DNA of 64,000 nt from Davidsoniella eucalypti (taxonomy: Eukaryota; Ascomycota; Sordariomycetes; Microascales; Ceratocystidaceae), in the NCBI GenBank assembly GCA_004009845.1, contig RMBW01000005.1, forward strand, positions 434,001 to 498,000, in the 5' to 3' direction. Below the pieces are notes generated by a model that was not told the DNA's origin, did not search any database, and was given only the letters and a program-made list of their open reading frames with translations. Numbering within the stretch: position 1 is the first letter of the stretch; every line of letters begins with the position of its first letter. Both the position numbers and the translations under genes were made by a program. Below are positions 34,001 to 45,950 of the stretch, in pieces.

Positions 34001-37000
34001 GCATCTTCTCCTCGTTGTCGAGCTTGGCCCCAACAACGCTATCCCGTGTTTCCTCGAAATCAGCCTTAACAGTTTCCACAAAGGCGCGCAGCGTGTCAGA
34101 AACATATTCGTTTTTTTCTACAATCGCCAGGATCATCTCCAACCCAGAGTTGACGCTCTCAACAACCGAGAACCCATCTTCTAGCTTGGAGGCCATCACT
34201 GCCTGGACCTCACCGACAAGACTCTTGACATCGGCAAAATTCTTGGCCGTGGTAGCCATTTCAGTCTGTCGATTAACCACGGACATCGAGTGTGACTCAG
34301 CAAGAACACTCATACTAGTTCTAAGACTGTTGCTCAGGTTGCTGATATCATCGTGTGTTGACGACATGCCACCCATGGGGAAAGCAGAAGGAGGGAAAAG
34401 TGCAGGCTCGGCTACAGGAGGGGCAGTGCTGGTACTGGTGCTGGGGGCAGTTCCGCTAGCAGAGCCCGCCACGTTGGCTTGATCATGACGAGCTGACATC
34501 TGGCTAATCAAAGCCTGAAGGGTGTACATATCCTCGCGGCGAGACACGGACTCCATCTGAGTTGTCAGGGAAGAGAGCGATTGGCGGGTGTCAAGGAGCA
34601 GCATCTCCAGATTATCAATGTGCTCTTTATGAACTCTCTGGCTTCCACCCACAAATTGGTCGATACTAGCCTTGGCATTGACTAGAATTGACTCGATAGC
34701 CTGGATATCATCTCGAAGAACTTTGTTGCTTTCCTCCATAGAGGATGTGGAGGAGTTTTCATTGTTGCGGTTAGCCATTTCTTCAACAGTCTCTTTCAAG
34801 GAATCCATCGCACCAACAATACGAGCTAGTTCTTCAGCAGAGACAGACTTTTCTGACGTATCTGTAGATGTGGTTTCCGGTGTGGTAGCGGTCGGTCCGG
34901 CATCTACCTTTTCGTGAAGTTGCGTTATCAGGAACTCCAGATTCTTGATGTCATCCTGCTTAACGTGATCGGAGGGAAGGGGAACATCCTGGGGTTCCCG
35001 GGAGGTTATGGCAGAGACACTCATGCCCTGGCTCTCGGCTAGCTTTTCTAGCTTGTCATGAAGTCCGGAAATCATGATTTCGAGGTTCTGGATATCCTCC
35101 TGTCGAGCATGGTCATCATCAGGCAAAGGGATCTCTTGGGGATCAGGAACTGGTGCGTTTAGTTGCGCTTCAGTGAGTTCCTCTATCTTGAGACGAAGAT
35201 CGTTCATTAACAACTCCAAATGGCGGATGTCGTCAGGGCGTACCATGCTGTCAATATTGATAGAATCTGGTGACGACGTCTGGGGCTTTGAGACCCTATC
35301 CAGCTTTCCGTGAAGTTGTGAAATTAGGAATTCTACATTCCGAAGATCATCTGACTTGTGGTGGGGCTCGCCGGAGTCGGAGTGAACGCTACGGGCCGCC
35401 GCAGAACTTATGATGGCTCTGCTGCTCATGTGACGTATCTCATTGAGCTCTAAACGGACAGAGTTCAAGCCTGCTTTGAGGGCATCCAAGATCTCATCAT
35501 TGGCTGTCAAATCAGTCGGCTTGTTGCGAACGCGATCAATAGCTAGATGCATATCACCGAGGCCTTCGTGGAGAGCATCGAGCACTTCGGTAGTGCCTGG
35601 AAGGGGACGTCGTAGTTCATTCCGTATGCTGTCGACTCCATCGCGGATAGTCTCTAGGACTTCTTTTGACGTGCCGTTAACGCCTCCAGATGCAACAGCA
35701 GCTGGTATCAATGACATATTGACAGTGTCCCGAAGTGATTCCGTTTGTGAATGCAGCATATTGTTGATCTCATCTTTGAAGTGGTCCAATGAACGAGCAA
35801 GGCCATTGATAGCCATGGCGGAATCGCCAGCATTGGATGAGCCGTCCCCAGCAATGCTACCACCGTTGCCAGCTAACTTTTCAACATAAGCTTCTATATC
35901 GAATCGAAGCTTGTCAAGGCCAGCCCGGGTAGAATCAATGATATGTTCGGTATCACGACCAGCCGAAGTCATATTCTGCTTAGCTTCAAGAGATACTGCC
36001 GTGAATTCGGAACGCATCATTTGAACGATTTCGTGCAGCCTATCCATGACTTCAGCGTTGTTGAGAGATCCTGCCGGCGCGGCTATCTCGGTGGACTGAG
36101 AAATATTCATATCACGTAAGCCCTCACGCACAGCATGAGAGATGTCCTCACGGCTGATATCCCCGCTCATGCCACCAGGAGCGACAGGGAACTCAAACTC
36201 CTCTAGGCACTCGCGAACAGCGTCAAGAATCTCGTTACGAGACAGTGAGACTGCAGTCTCGACCGGAGGTGGCGAATAGTGCTTCAGGCCATCAATCACA
36301 GCCTGGAATACTTCGTCTTGTGTCACTCCCAAGGCGATGTCATCACGAGCTTCCAAGCCCTGCTTGAGACAAGCCAAGACTTCATCCCGTTCGAGACCGT
36401 ACTGTTGAATCTCAATCTCTGGCTTATAGTTTTCCCAGGCATCTCGAACAGCTGAGATGACATCTTCTTGTGTCAGGGGAGGCATAGACTTGGAATTGTC
36501 CTTCAAAGCTGCACGTAAGGCGTTGTAGATCTCCTGGTAGTCCACGCTTTCTCTTGAGTGAGTCGAAGAGTGAGGACGGTCCCGCAAAAGGGCATGCATC
36601 TGGTCCTTCAATTCTTCCAAGCTTTCGTTGACGACACGATTCGTCTCGGATTCACGGACCAATGGGTTTGGCTCACCCTTTTCTTCAAGTTCATCGAGAC
36701 GTCGGCCTAGCTCGCGGCCCATGCCCAAGATTTCACCACGAAGCTCACGCACAAGGGCCTTGACTTCAGCGGTAAGACCTCCACCCTGAGCGACACTATC
36801 CTTGACTGAATGTATCACCTTGAGAACATCGTCTGTGACAACAGAACCTGCTCCGGATGAGGTTGGTCTGGGCGGGAGTGTGTGATCATTGAAGATGCCA
36901 AGCGAATCATGTACAGTATTCCCCTCAAAGCTCATGACTCGAGATCTGACACTACCGGCCTCACTAGCAGACTTTGGCGCAGACCGGTGGCCATTTTCTG

Positions 37001-38567
37001 ACTTGGATTGGCGGAGTTGATCCATGAGTTCGTTGATCTTATTAGCTGAAGGCATGCCGTTTAATTTATCGGCAAGTTCAGCAAGGCGTGAAATCAGGTT
37101 TTCGTGGCCCTCTTTGGTACCCATCTCACGAACGATACGCTCTAGAAGATTGACCACATGGGGGTTTTCCTGGCCACATAACGATGGTGTGCTGACAGAC
37201 TCTTGATCCAACGATGCAGCAAAGCTATTTGGCGTTGGAATGCGAGGAAGGTTGAATGATCGTATACCAGCGACACTTGGGGGGGAAGAGGTATGAGTCT
37301 GGGATTTCGCGTCCAGTAGCAGACTGCCTGCGCCAGCGAGCATATCCTTCGTGCTGTGGCCGGAGCGGCGTACTTCGTCTACATTTTCAATCAGGTTGCG
37401 CAAGCCCTTGCGGATATCCTCATCTCGTGCGTTGGTAGCTTGTTTAAGACTCAAAAGATCCGCTGCATTATCTCTGCTGCGTCGGCTCAGTGCAGCCATA
37501 TCCTTCTGGAGATGGGAAGCAATCTTTGTGAGATTCATGATCTGGTTGCCGAGCTCAGTGAAGGCGAACGCAGCACTGTTGTTATTGGTGTGGGGTCCAC
37601 CAGTGAAAACGTCACCATCGCTCTCGGTTGGCTTGTCTTTCTCGGCACTACGAGCCTTGGGTGTATGTTCATTGGTGTCATCGACTCGAGGGACAGGAGG
37701 TTGAGGCAGCGGCTGAGACTCCATACGTGACATGGGTCTATCTTCCAGCTGCACGTTGAAGGGTGCATCATGCATGGATGTCTGTTGAGGGGGTGTATGC
37801 ATCTTTTCTAGCTCTCTAGAGGCGTTGTCACGCGGCATACTGGGTGGTGGCATGCTATTGAGCGCCATCATGGTGGCAGACTGCGGCGGCGGGTCCTCCC
37901 CGAGGATACTCTGATGCGTGCGCCTTGCTACCGGGCGTATGATAGGCGTCAGGCTAGGACCGGGTACGGGGAAGTGGTCCTTGTCTGACGATCCAGAAGA
38001 CTGGTCGTTGTGGTTGGCACCGGTGGTAGGGGTGACAGGACGCACTTTGCCGTGCTTTTCTGGGGACTTCGGGGGTGGCATGCCTTCCAGGAACAGGCTG
38101 CGGTCGCGAACTGTCGGCTGTAGCGATTGCATGCGGCGGTGAGCAGCGGTTACGCCGGGAATAGGCAGTGGGCGCGTGCCAGGAGGGTGTATGTTTTCAG
38201 GCATATCGGCCCGGCGGGAGAGAGGTGATGGGTTGACCATATTGGCCTCGCGAGCCTTCTCGGATAGTGCAAGGTGAGCCGACTGTATCGCGCTCGACGT
38301 GCCTACTCGAGATAGCATTCCGGGAGACTGGGGGTTAAGAGGAAGCGGCGGTGGTGCTCGTTCAGGGTCAGAGCTATCCCACCTAGAAACAGTAGAAAAG
38401 CAGACAGTTAGCAGCGATCGACGCAGGTTGTGCAGTTGCGATCAAGGAGATCATGGGTGCATAGTGTACATGGGAATAAGAGCTCTGCTTTGGTCTACAG
38501 AAGAGGCAGATGCCTTGTGTCGTAACGAACCGGTGAAGGAGGCAGCGTCTTGCTCAGACGCTGGCAT
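31080..38567 (-). CDS. 2,466-residue repeat-rich coiled-coil protein (often annotated 'chromosome segregation ATPase family' in moulds)
   Basis: Minus-strand exons 38567-38470 and 38382-31080 (87-nt intron, CTAAC branch site) give 2,466 residues. Exon 1 begins MPASEQDAASFTGSLRHKAS; the junction creates PMWDSSDPERAPPPLPLNPQ. The N-terminal ~450 residues are Pro/Ser-rich and disordered. Residues ~645-1015 carry repeats of the type EILDALKAGL. Residues ~1035-1335 carry repeats of the type DDIRNLEFLISQLHGKL. Residues ~1740-2025 are an array of 11-residue units such as TGVEATVSEKL. A heptad coiled coil follows (~2030-2150), then a basic Ser-rich segment, a poly-Ala run and a long acidic Glu/Asp tail. 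I see no ATP-binding Walker motif, so the ATPase label has no visible support. The form suggests a filamentous scaffold; function unknown. Confidence 0.88.
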
Positions 38568-40569
38568 CTTCAGTGGGCGCTTTCACAAGTAATGGAGCTC
38601 CTTTAGGAGTCTTCTAGGAGAAGCAAGGGAGGTCGAGGAACAGAAGTATTCAGATGCGTCTTCAGTCGTCCGTAGAGTAGGTAGTAGGTAGGCGTGATAT
38701 GATGATGGACTTCGAGGAATGCGAGTTCTAGGTTGCTAGCAAAGAACCAAGTCGGCTAGGAAGTTGGTGATAGCTGCAAAGAAGGGTTAGCGATCCAGGA
38801 CAGGCGATGACCGTAGTCTGCAGATAGACAGGCGGGCAAACAAACACAGTATATTGGTAGTTGTAATGGGTGTCGCCTCAAGCATCCAAGAAGCTCGAAT
38901 ATGTCACCCAGCAAGAAGAAAACAAAGCAAGTAAAAACAATGGTGGTATCAAGATACAAGGGCTGTAATAACGTAAAGAAGGGGAGAAAAAAAGATGAAG
39001 GATAAGCGGTACGTGAGGCAATCGGCGGTGAATCAACAAACCCAACACAAGAATGTGATGATGCAAGCGACAAGATTGGGATGACGATGCTGGATCGTGG
39101 GGGGATAGAGATAGAAAGACAACAGAGTAAATAAAACCAAAAAAAAACAGTGAAAAAGTCAAGTTGATGTGCGCCGCAACTACTGCTTAAAGAAGAACGT
39201 GATAGAGCCAGATAGGGAAACTACGAGCAGAAACAGAAATAACATGTGGTAGGGTTTAATGACTTAATATCTTAATGGATAGGAAGCATGAACGAGGGGC
39301 AGCTTGACAACCAAGACCAAAACAACAAACTTATCCTACAGCTAACTGTTCCTGAATTGCCAATGATGTACACAATTAAAGCTTTTGTCGTCCACGCCAG
39401 TAGGTCAGTCCATCAAAGATCCTCACCAACCGCCAGCGAGCTGGTGCTTTGCTTTGCATTGCCCAACCCAATCACAGGCCCAGCCTGGCCGTGTTGTTAT
39501 CCAGGCAAGAGCCCGTTGCTGCGTTGCATCTGGCTAACATCGATCTAGTCTATCATTTTAGCACTGAAAAGCTCTTAAAAGAAAAAAAAAACGCAAGAAA
39601 AGAGGGCGGCGCCAGCTTGTTTGTTTACCAAGGTTGCCACGACGACGCGCCGACTCCACCCATCCATCCCGATTTTGCTTGCTTGTCTTGTTGCAACTTC
39701 AATTCATGCTAGAATGCATATATATTAGTGGGGCATCCAAACCGTCTTATTCTTGTATATTTTGAGGCGAATTGTCGTTCGTTCGTTGGCAAAGAAGCAT
39801 AAACTGGAAAACAAAACCCTGTCATAACTGAAACCTATGTCTACGGTTCGTACCAAGCAGAGGCTAGCTTTTAGATGCGCCTTCTTGTTGCTAGGCAAGC
39901 ATGTGAGCATCAACAATGGTGGCTAGTTATCGAGACTTTAAAGATAGATTTGCGCTATATTGACATGCACAAATTTGACGCAGTGGGTGACGTTAGAGAA
40001 GAGAAAGAGAGAGATGTTCATCAGATATAACAGTACAAAAAAGCTAGTGCTAACATAGAAACAAGAAAAAAATAGTATAATAAAACAAGGCTTAGAGATT
40101 TATCAGGCAACCGCCAGTAACTCTAGATCGAAGAGAAGACGAATTAAGAAGAAAACACACACCGCAGCTAGCCGCCTTTTCCATTTTGTCGGTTTTTTGT
40201 TTTGCTTTCTTTCCGTGACCCGCATTTGTTGTCATTGGTCGCCATTTGCCATCGTCTCCAGAGCATCGAGCTTAGTCGGCGTATTCTATATGTACACAAA
40301 TATGTACTGCACCGCGCTTGTATGCGTTGGTACGATGCTTGTGGTTTCCACCTAGCTGCAGGAAGGACCAAGAGGGCGAATGAATGTGACTTGTCGGTAC
40401 GAGTTCATGGTGTTCTCGAAACAGAACCTGATGTCGCTTGTGTTGTACGGTTCTTTATAGCTCTGATATGAGATTCTGCCGAGAGATATTTTGTCGTCGT
40501 CGAAAGTCATGTCTACGCTCGTAATACCGATCCGTGCCAAACCGTCAACTCGACACTGTTTGACATCGC
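38568..40569. other. Promoter of the giant gene and GGC1 3' region
   Basis: 2.0 kb without a supported gene between the giant gene's start and the GGC1 stop, both on the minus strand. It includes a telobox-like TAGGGTTTAA near 39253 and several A-rich tracts. Short frames are not convincing. Confidence 0.55.
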
Positions 40570-41965
40570 TTATTTGGCGAGAACGCGGTCAAAAGCGGGG
40601 ATTAGAGTCTGAGCCAGCCAGAACGAGAAGACTAGCTTAGGACCGGTCATAAGCAGCTTAGGAACTAGACCCTTGAAGAAAGATCCGAGGCCCTCGTTAC
40701 GGGCCATGTTGGTCAGGATCTTGAAGCCGCTCTCAGGGTTCTCGAAGTTGCGGTTCTGGATGCGGGTCTTGATGACGTCGAGAGGTGCCGAAACGACTAA
40801 AGACGAAGTAGCACCACCAATCGAAGCGATGAAGTTCTGGAACCAGGTGGCCTTGTTGTAGTCCTGCAGACTAAAGAGGTACTCCTTAGTGAAAGCGGAA
40901 CCACCGAACAGCTATATACTAACGTTAGATATAACAACATTTAGGAACCTTTGGTTATATGGCGGTACTTACAGCAAAAGAGCCAGGGGCGTTGCGGGCA
41001 GCAGTCCAGCCCCAGCCACGGTACAGGTTGAAGCCCTCATCCTTGATGATGGCTAGGACACCACGGCCACGGAAGGCCTCGGGGTTGGTCTGACGCTTGA
41101 TCTTGAGGACGTCGAGGGGCAGCAGAACAATCTCACCAATACCGATCAGACTGTAGAGTCGAGCGTTAGAATTTGTAAAGTGGCGCAGTAATCGGGTTGA
41201 ATTAAGCTTACCTGCCAGCAGTAGAGTGCAGAATGGCCTTGCCAGTCTTCTTGCCGAATGTCGACTCGAAGTCCTTGCCGTAGTGAAGAGTCAGGAAGTC
41301 ACGGGCAATGGGCTGACCACCGTATTTGTATATCCGCTGGAGGATCTATTGTCGCATAAGATATGATCCGTTAGATATTGTAGGCTTCAGATAGATACAT
41401 CGATGTCGTCTTACCTTGTAGCCGGCAGCGTAGCCTAGACCAGGGAACAGCGAGAGGAACTTGGTACCGGGGCTGGCAGTGGCGGTCTCCTTGAAGATGA
41501 CCTTGCTGAGCTCGGTGGAGTTGGCAATCTTGGTCTGGTTGCTCATTAGACGCTTGGCGATGGTGTCAACCTACACGATAAAAGAAAAGCCATATTAGTA
41601 AGGTCGACCTCGGACATAAGGATATGTATGGCACAAGCTATTCTGCCGAGTTGGCGCGAGTAGGCGATCTGGAGCGTTGTCGCAACGAGCTTATACTACT
41701 AGGATGAAAATTTGTCGATGGTGAGTGAATACGTACAGGGTGGAACATCATCAGCTCAGCAATGCCGGCAGAGCCTGTGGAAAAAACGACATTGTTAGCT
41801 TACATGGGTTTCAACAGACATGCGCCATTTTTATAGCAAGTGTTATTCAGTATCCCGTCTTTCGGAGGATACTAGAGAAAAGAAAGATAATCTGTGGTAG
41901 AACGTACCGGAGCCCAGAAGACGGGCGACATTGGATTCCTTGTGAGTACCGGCGGCGGGAGACAT
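40570..41965 (-). CDS. GGC1: Mitochondrial GTP/GDP carrier
   Basis: Six minus-strand exons: 41965-41908, 41774-41737, 41570-41415, 41345-41212, 41150-40973 and 40911-40570, with consistent phases. They give 301 residues, matching yeast Ggc1 (about 300). The three carrier signatures are present: HPVDTIAKR, LPLDVLKIKR and APLDVIKTR. Family-specific blocks include LFPGLGYAAGYK, QRIYKYGGQP, GWGWTAARNAPGSFALFGG and TGPKLVFSFWLAQ. The protein sits in the inner mitochondrial membrane with six helices and exchanges matrix GDP for cytosolic GTP, supporting mitochondrial DNA maintenance and iron handling. The 5' exons are small (58 and 38 nt) and easily missed. Upstream lies RPC82 on the same strand, 771 bp away. 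Confidence 0.95.
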
Positions 41966-42736
41966 TATGACTGATGCAGATGCTTGGTAGATTATTTAGA
42001 GAAATAAGAAAGACAAAAGAAGAAAAAAAAGACGAAGAAGAGTACTAGGATATCGCAAAGAGAAGGTACACCAAAGCTAGACAATCAACGGTGGAGGCAA
42101 CTACTCAAAGTTAGCGACGGCGGGCGACTTCCGAAGATATGAAAAAAAAAAGAGTGGTTGCAGCGGAGCTCTTGCCTTGCTATGATTCGACTTTGGGGAA
42201 AATTTTACTATTACATACACTTACAGAATTCCGTAAGTCCAGATACAGATAGCACAAAATAGGTGTGTCTCAAAATCTAGGCCAACCACTACGTAATTAA
42301 CTATTATCTACACTACAATCCGATCCGTCGTAACCTAAGTTGCGCATGTACATATGTACACGGTATCAACCGATGATACGAATTTGATTGCTGGAATTTT
42401 AATGATAGTCGCAAATGCGACTTTCGAGAGCGGCTCCACTCAAAAAGCTAATATTTTTTCCATTATTAGTGAAGAAAAAAAAATCCAATCAAGCCTGTGA
42501 AAAAAAATTGAAAAAAGTGCCCCGCCAAGTTTAGTTGGTATCAAACTTGGCAGACCGTAGACCCTTGTGAACCCTAGACTCATTGTAATACGTGAATTGT
42601 AACTAGAAAAATAAATTCTTTTGATATTATTCCACCTGCCGAGTTTATTATAAATGGTAAATGATAAAAATGCAACGTTTATACAAATGTCCTAACGTAG
42701 TAGTAGAGCCTGAGAGTAGTTATCTCTAGCAATAGC
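41966..42736. other. GGC1 promoter / RPC82 3' region
   Basis: 771 bp between GGC1 and the RPC82 stop, with A-rich tracts near 42020 and 42140. No gene or motif supported. Confidence 0.6.
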
Positions 42737-45029
42737 TTAGTAGTCACTAAATAGTGCTGACATATCGTCAAGACGCATGACCTCGCCTAGGATCTTGTCC
42801 TGAAGGCCTAGGAATTTGCTATACCGCTGGAAGTGTTCCGCCGACATCTCCTGCTCTTCCTTGCCCTTCACATCAGTACGGTTGACATACTCGAGAAGAT
42901 CCTTTTCTACGCGCCGCTCGTATTCAAGGCGCTGAAGACATCTCAAGATCATCTTTTGGATGTTTTCGACCACAGCTTTATGAGTAGCTGGAGGATCACA
43001 GAACCAAAAGAACATGGTGCGATTAGCCATACGATTATTATCTCGTGGAACTTCCTGGACCTCGACGAATCCGCCTTGCTGAAGATCGAGAATCTTGTTT
43101 TGAACAGCCTGTTTCTTCATTAACGCCAATGAAGCTAGAGTCTTTTCATCTAGACGACCCTTTTGTTGAAGAATACGGGTTAGGCGAAGACCATGTCGAC
43201 CAAAGGACTGTGTGATGATGGCATCTAGCTCAACTTTTCGAAGAGTATCAACTAGAATATCAAAGTCAATAGTCCATCGACCGCGACCCTGGATACCACA
43301 GTGACGGATGAATCGATACTTGTGTTCCGCGAGCAATAATAAATGCTGCCTTAGCATAGTTGTTCGGGAGTCCTTGGCAGAAGATCCGTTCTCCTGGATT
43401 GTACTACCCTCAACACCGTTTGTAGGCACACTTTCGTCATCCGAGGAAACGACGTCGACAACTTGAACAACTCTAGGTCTAGCAACGACAGGACCATCTG
43501 AATCGCCTTCATCTTCGGTATCGAGGGCGGATAACCGGATCTTTTCGGCAGCATCTTTGTCAACTTTGGACTTGTCCGTCTTTCCAATGCCATTGTGAAC
43601 ATTGATAAATGGACTCAATTGATCGAGGATTTCAAGCGTAGTGGCTATCTTGTGTGGACCAAGGAAGCTATCGTCAGCGACAGCAGCGGCATCGACACGA
43701 GGATCTGGCTGGCAGCGTGGAACACCCTTGGTGAGCAGACGCAAGAGAACGCCAAAAACCTGGCCAGTTGTTTCACCAATGATATCAGCAGCAAAACGAG
43801 CAAGTCGTTCGTTGCGAAGATCGACCAGGCACTTTTCATAGTTGATGCGAACAATGGTGTTGGCCTGTATGAGCATAGTTAGTAATGCCGTGATATATGT
43901 ATGTAGATATGGTATTCGAGTAAACTTACAGCAAGTTGACGGCCTTCAAATTCGTTGTCTTCAGAGGAAGCGGCGCCGTCATAGTTGAGCTTCCGTCTCT
44001 TTGATGCAATGATACCATTGTCTAGATCGTGTTTAAGACGTTTGGTTGCACCTCTAGCCTCCTTGAACTCCTTGACCATTTCAAGATGCATTTCGGCGCG
44101 AATTCTAGCAGAGGCATCTTTGTGCTTGCGCTGAAAGTTTTGCTCGATCTCGTCATAGACACTATGAAGCTTGCGCATTGATCCAGGCACAATCACATCC
44201 AGGATCTCAGCCTGTATAAGCTGTGCGATCACTTCGTGAAGGTGCCAAGTACTTTTTATAGCAGTTCCGGTCTCGTTAGTAGTAGTAGTAGTGGTGGTGG
44301 TGGTGGTGTCACTACTCGTGTGTCCATTGGCGACACCATTTGTATGGCCATTGGCTTGCGCAGGATCATCAAGCAAGTTGGAAGAATCTCCATCCTTTTT
44401 GGTATTTGCCTGCTTTGCGGCTGCTATGCGAGAACTGAAAGCTTGCGCAAGATCTGCTACTTGAGCATGACCAAGAGATGCGATGGTCTGGACGATCTCT
44501 TTTTCGGCGGATCCATATTGCTCGCCAACGATGTCGATGATCTTACCGAGACGAATGAGGTTGTAAGAGGTATGGGAGTTGGCTTCGTAGACTGCCTCTT
44601 TCCTTGGGCTGTTAGGATCGGTATGATGGTAGACTAGACTCTGTTGGACTAGAACCGCAAGGCCATGGCGAAGATGTCGAGGAGTGAGGGACGTGAGTTG
44701 GGCGAGTTGTCGAACAGTGGAGGGACCGCGGTTGAAAAGACCAGAGAGAATGCGCTATTGTAGATACACTATTAGCGATGCCTTTAATAGAAGTGATAGA
44801 CGGCTGTATAACGCCGAATGTCTAGGGAAGGAACGTGTGTATGCAGGTACATATGAAGATTACAAACTTACAGATGGAAGTTCGCCATATACGTCATACA
44901 CGAGCAGCGTACAAAGCTCGGCAGTGTGCTTGGTCTATCAAATAGTCAGATACTGCTAGTAGTATTATTTACTGGCAAAGAGCTACAAAGGGCAGACAAG
45001 CCAAAGGCAAGAGTCCTTACCACAGACAT
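42737..45029 (-). CDS. RPC82: DNA-directed RNA polymerase III subunit RPC3 (C82)
   Basis: Four minus-strand exons: 45029-45021, 44934-44872, 44754-43930 and 43864-42737, all phase 0, give 674 residues. The first exon is only nine nucleotides (Met-Ser-Val). The start MSVTKHTAELCTLLVYDVYG matches the N-terminal winged helix of C82. Further blocks are RGPSTVRQLAQLTSL, NYEKCLVDLRNERL, GRGRWTIDFDILVDTL and the tandem winged-helix C-terminal part ending LFSDY. C82 forms the C82-C34-C31 heterotrimer that opens Pol III promoters of tRNA and 5S genes in the nucleus. An Asn/Gly/His-rich insert with ten consecutive threonines, encoded by ACC/ACT repeats, lies between the N-terminal helices. The gene is divergent from QCR2. 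Confidence 0.94.
44277..44309 (-). repeat. Coding trinucleotide repeat (ACN)10 in RPC82
   Basis: Plus-strand AGT/GGT repeats encode ten threonines on the minus strand, in a poorly conserved linker. Confidence 0.9.
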
Positions 45030-45950
45030 GATGGTGGCTGAAGAGTGAATATGTAGACGAGGATGAGGGAGTGCGTATAATTTTTGGTATCGATAAGAGC
45101 AGGTTAGTGGTGGGAAATGTAGAGCACAGAACTATATGATGGTGTTGTATGCCTCTAGAGATCCTCTCACTATCCCTAGAGCTATATGCCGCTATCTGTA
45201 ATTCATCGAGCAGCAAAAGTGCGTGTTTGTATGTATGAATGTTTGATGGTCGAATCAATGTGCGATGATGATGGCGGAGTGGCTACAGTATTGGCGAAGA
45301 TGCAAACAATGACAAAAAAGTTAACTAGGAAAAAAAGAGCCAAAATATTTTTTGATACTCTTTGCGACGCTGAAAGGAACTCCTAACAAAAGAAAAGAAA
45401 AAAAATGCTACTTGCTCATAACGAGCCATCCCTGTCAAGTTTACTTGTAAGTAAGGCAAAATGAGAGCTTAACCCGAAGGCCAATTGGCGCGCCCTAAAT
45501 TCAGCGCTATAAGCACCCACCATAGTGTAAGTTAACTATACCTAGCTCAGTGCGATCGCTATAAATCTCGACAGAGAAAAAAAAGTCAGGCGAGCCCCGG
45601 TTCCATCGGCTGAGTCAGCTGGTCTCGAGCCTTCTCACGGTCAAGCGGGTCGATGGAAAACAAGGAAAAAAAATTGATTGGCATTGGCTGAAAGCTGACT
45701 GGATACACTGGCTCCCTGCGGTCACGTGACATTGATGAGCTCGCTTGGTGCGGTCGAAAACCATACGGAACCATGCTAATTTATCGCCCATTCTATTTGT
45801 ATTGCTTCTGCAGTGATCACACCTCCGTACCATTTCACGAGGGAATTCTTCCAATTGCGTCCAGCCCGCCACGCCGACCGAACGTCCCGCCGATCTTCTT
45901 CCCTCTCCCTCTAGATTGTTGTCAATCGCCTCAGACACCCAAATTTGACA
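45030..45950. other. Divergent promoter region RPC82 / QCR2
   Basis: 921 bp between two divergent start codons, so it should hold both promoters. The clearest motif is the palindrome at 45721-45730. The QCR2 leader (about 45780-45950) is pyrimidine-rich. No gene supported. Confidence 0.65.
45721..45730. promoter_or_regulatory. Palindromic E-box GTCACGTGAC
   Basis: A perfect 10-bp palindrome with a CACGTG core, 221 nt upstream of the QCR2 ATG. It fits the binding site of bHLH factors of the Cbf1/USF type (RTCACGTG). Cbf1 is known to act at the yeast QCR8 promoter; action here is inferred. Confidence 0.5.
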
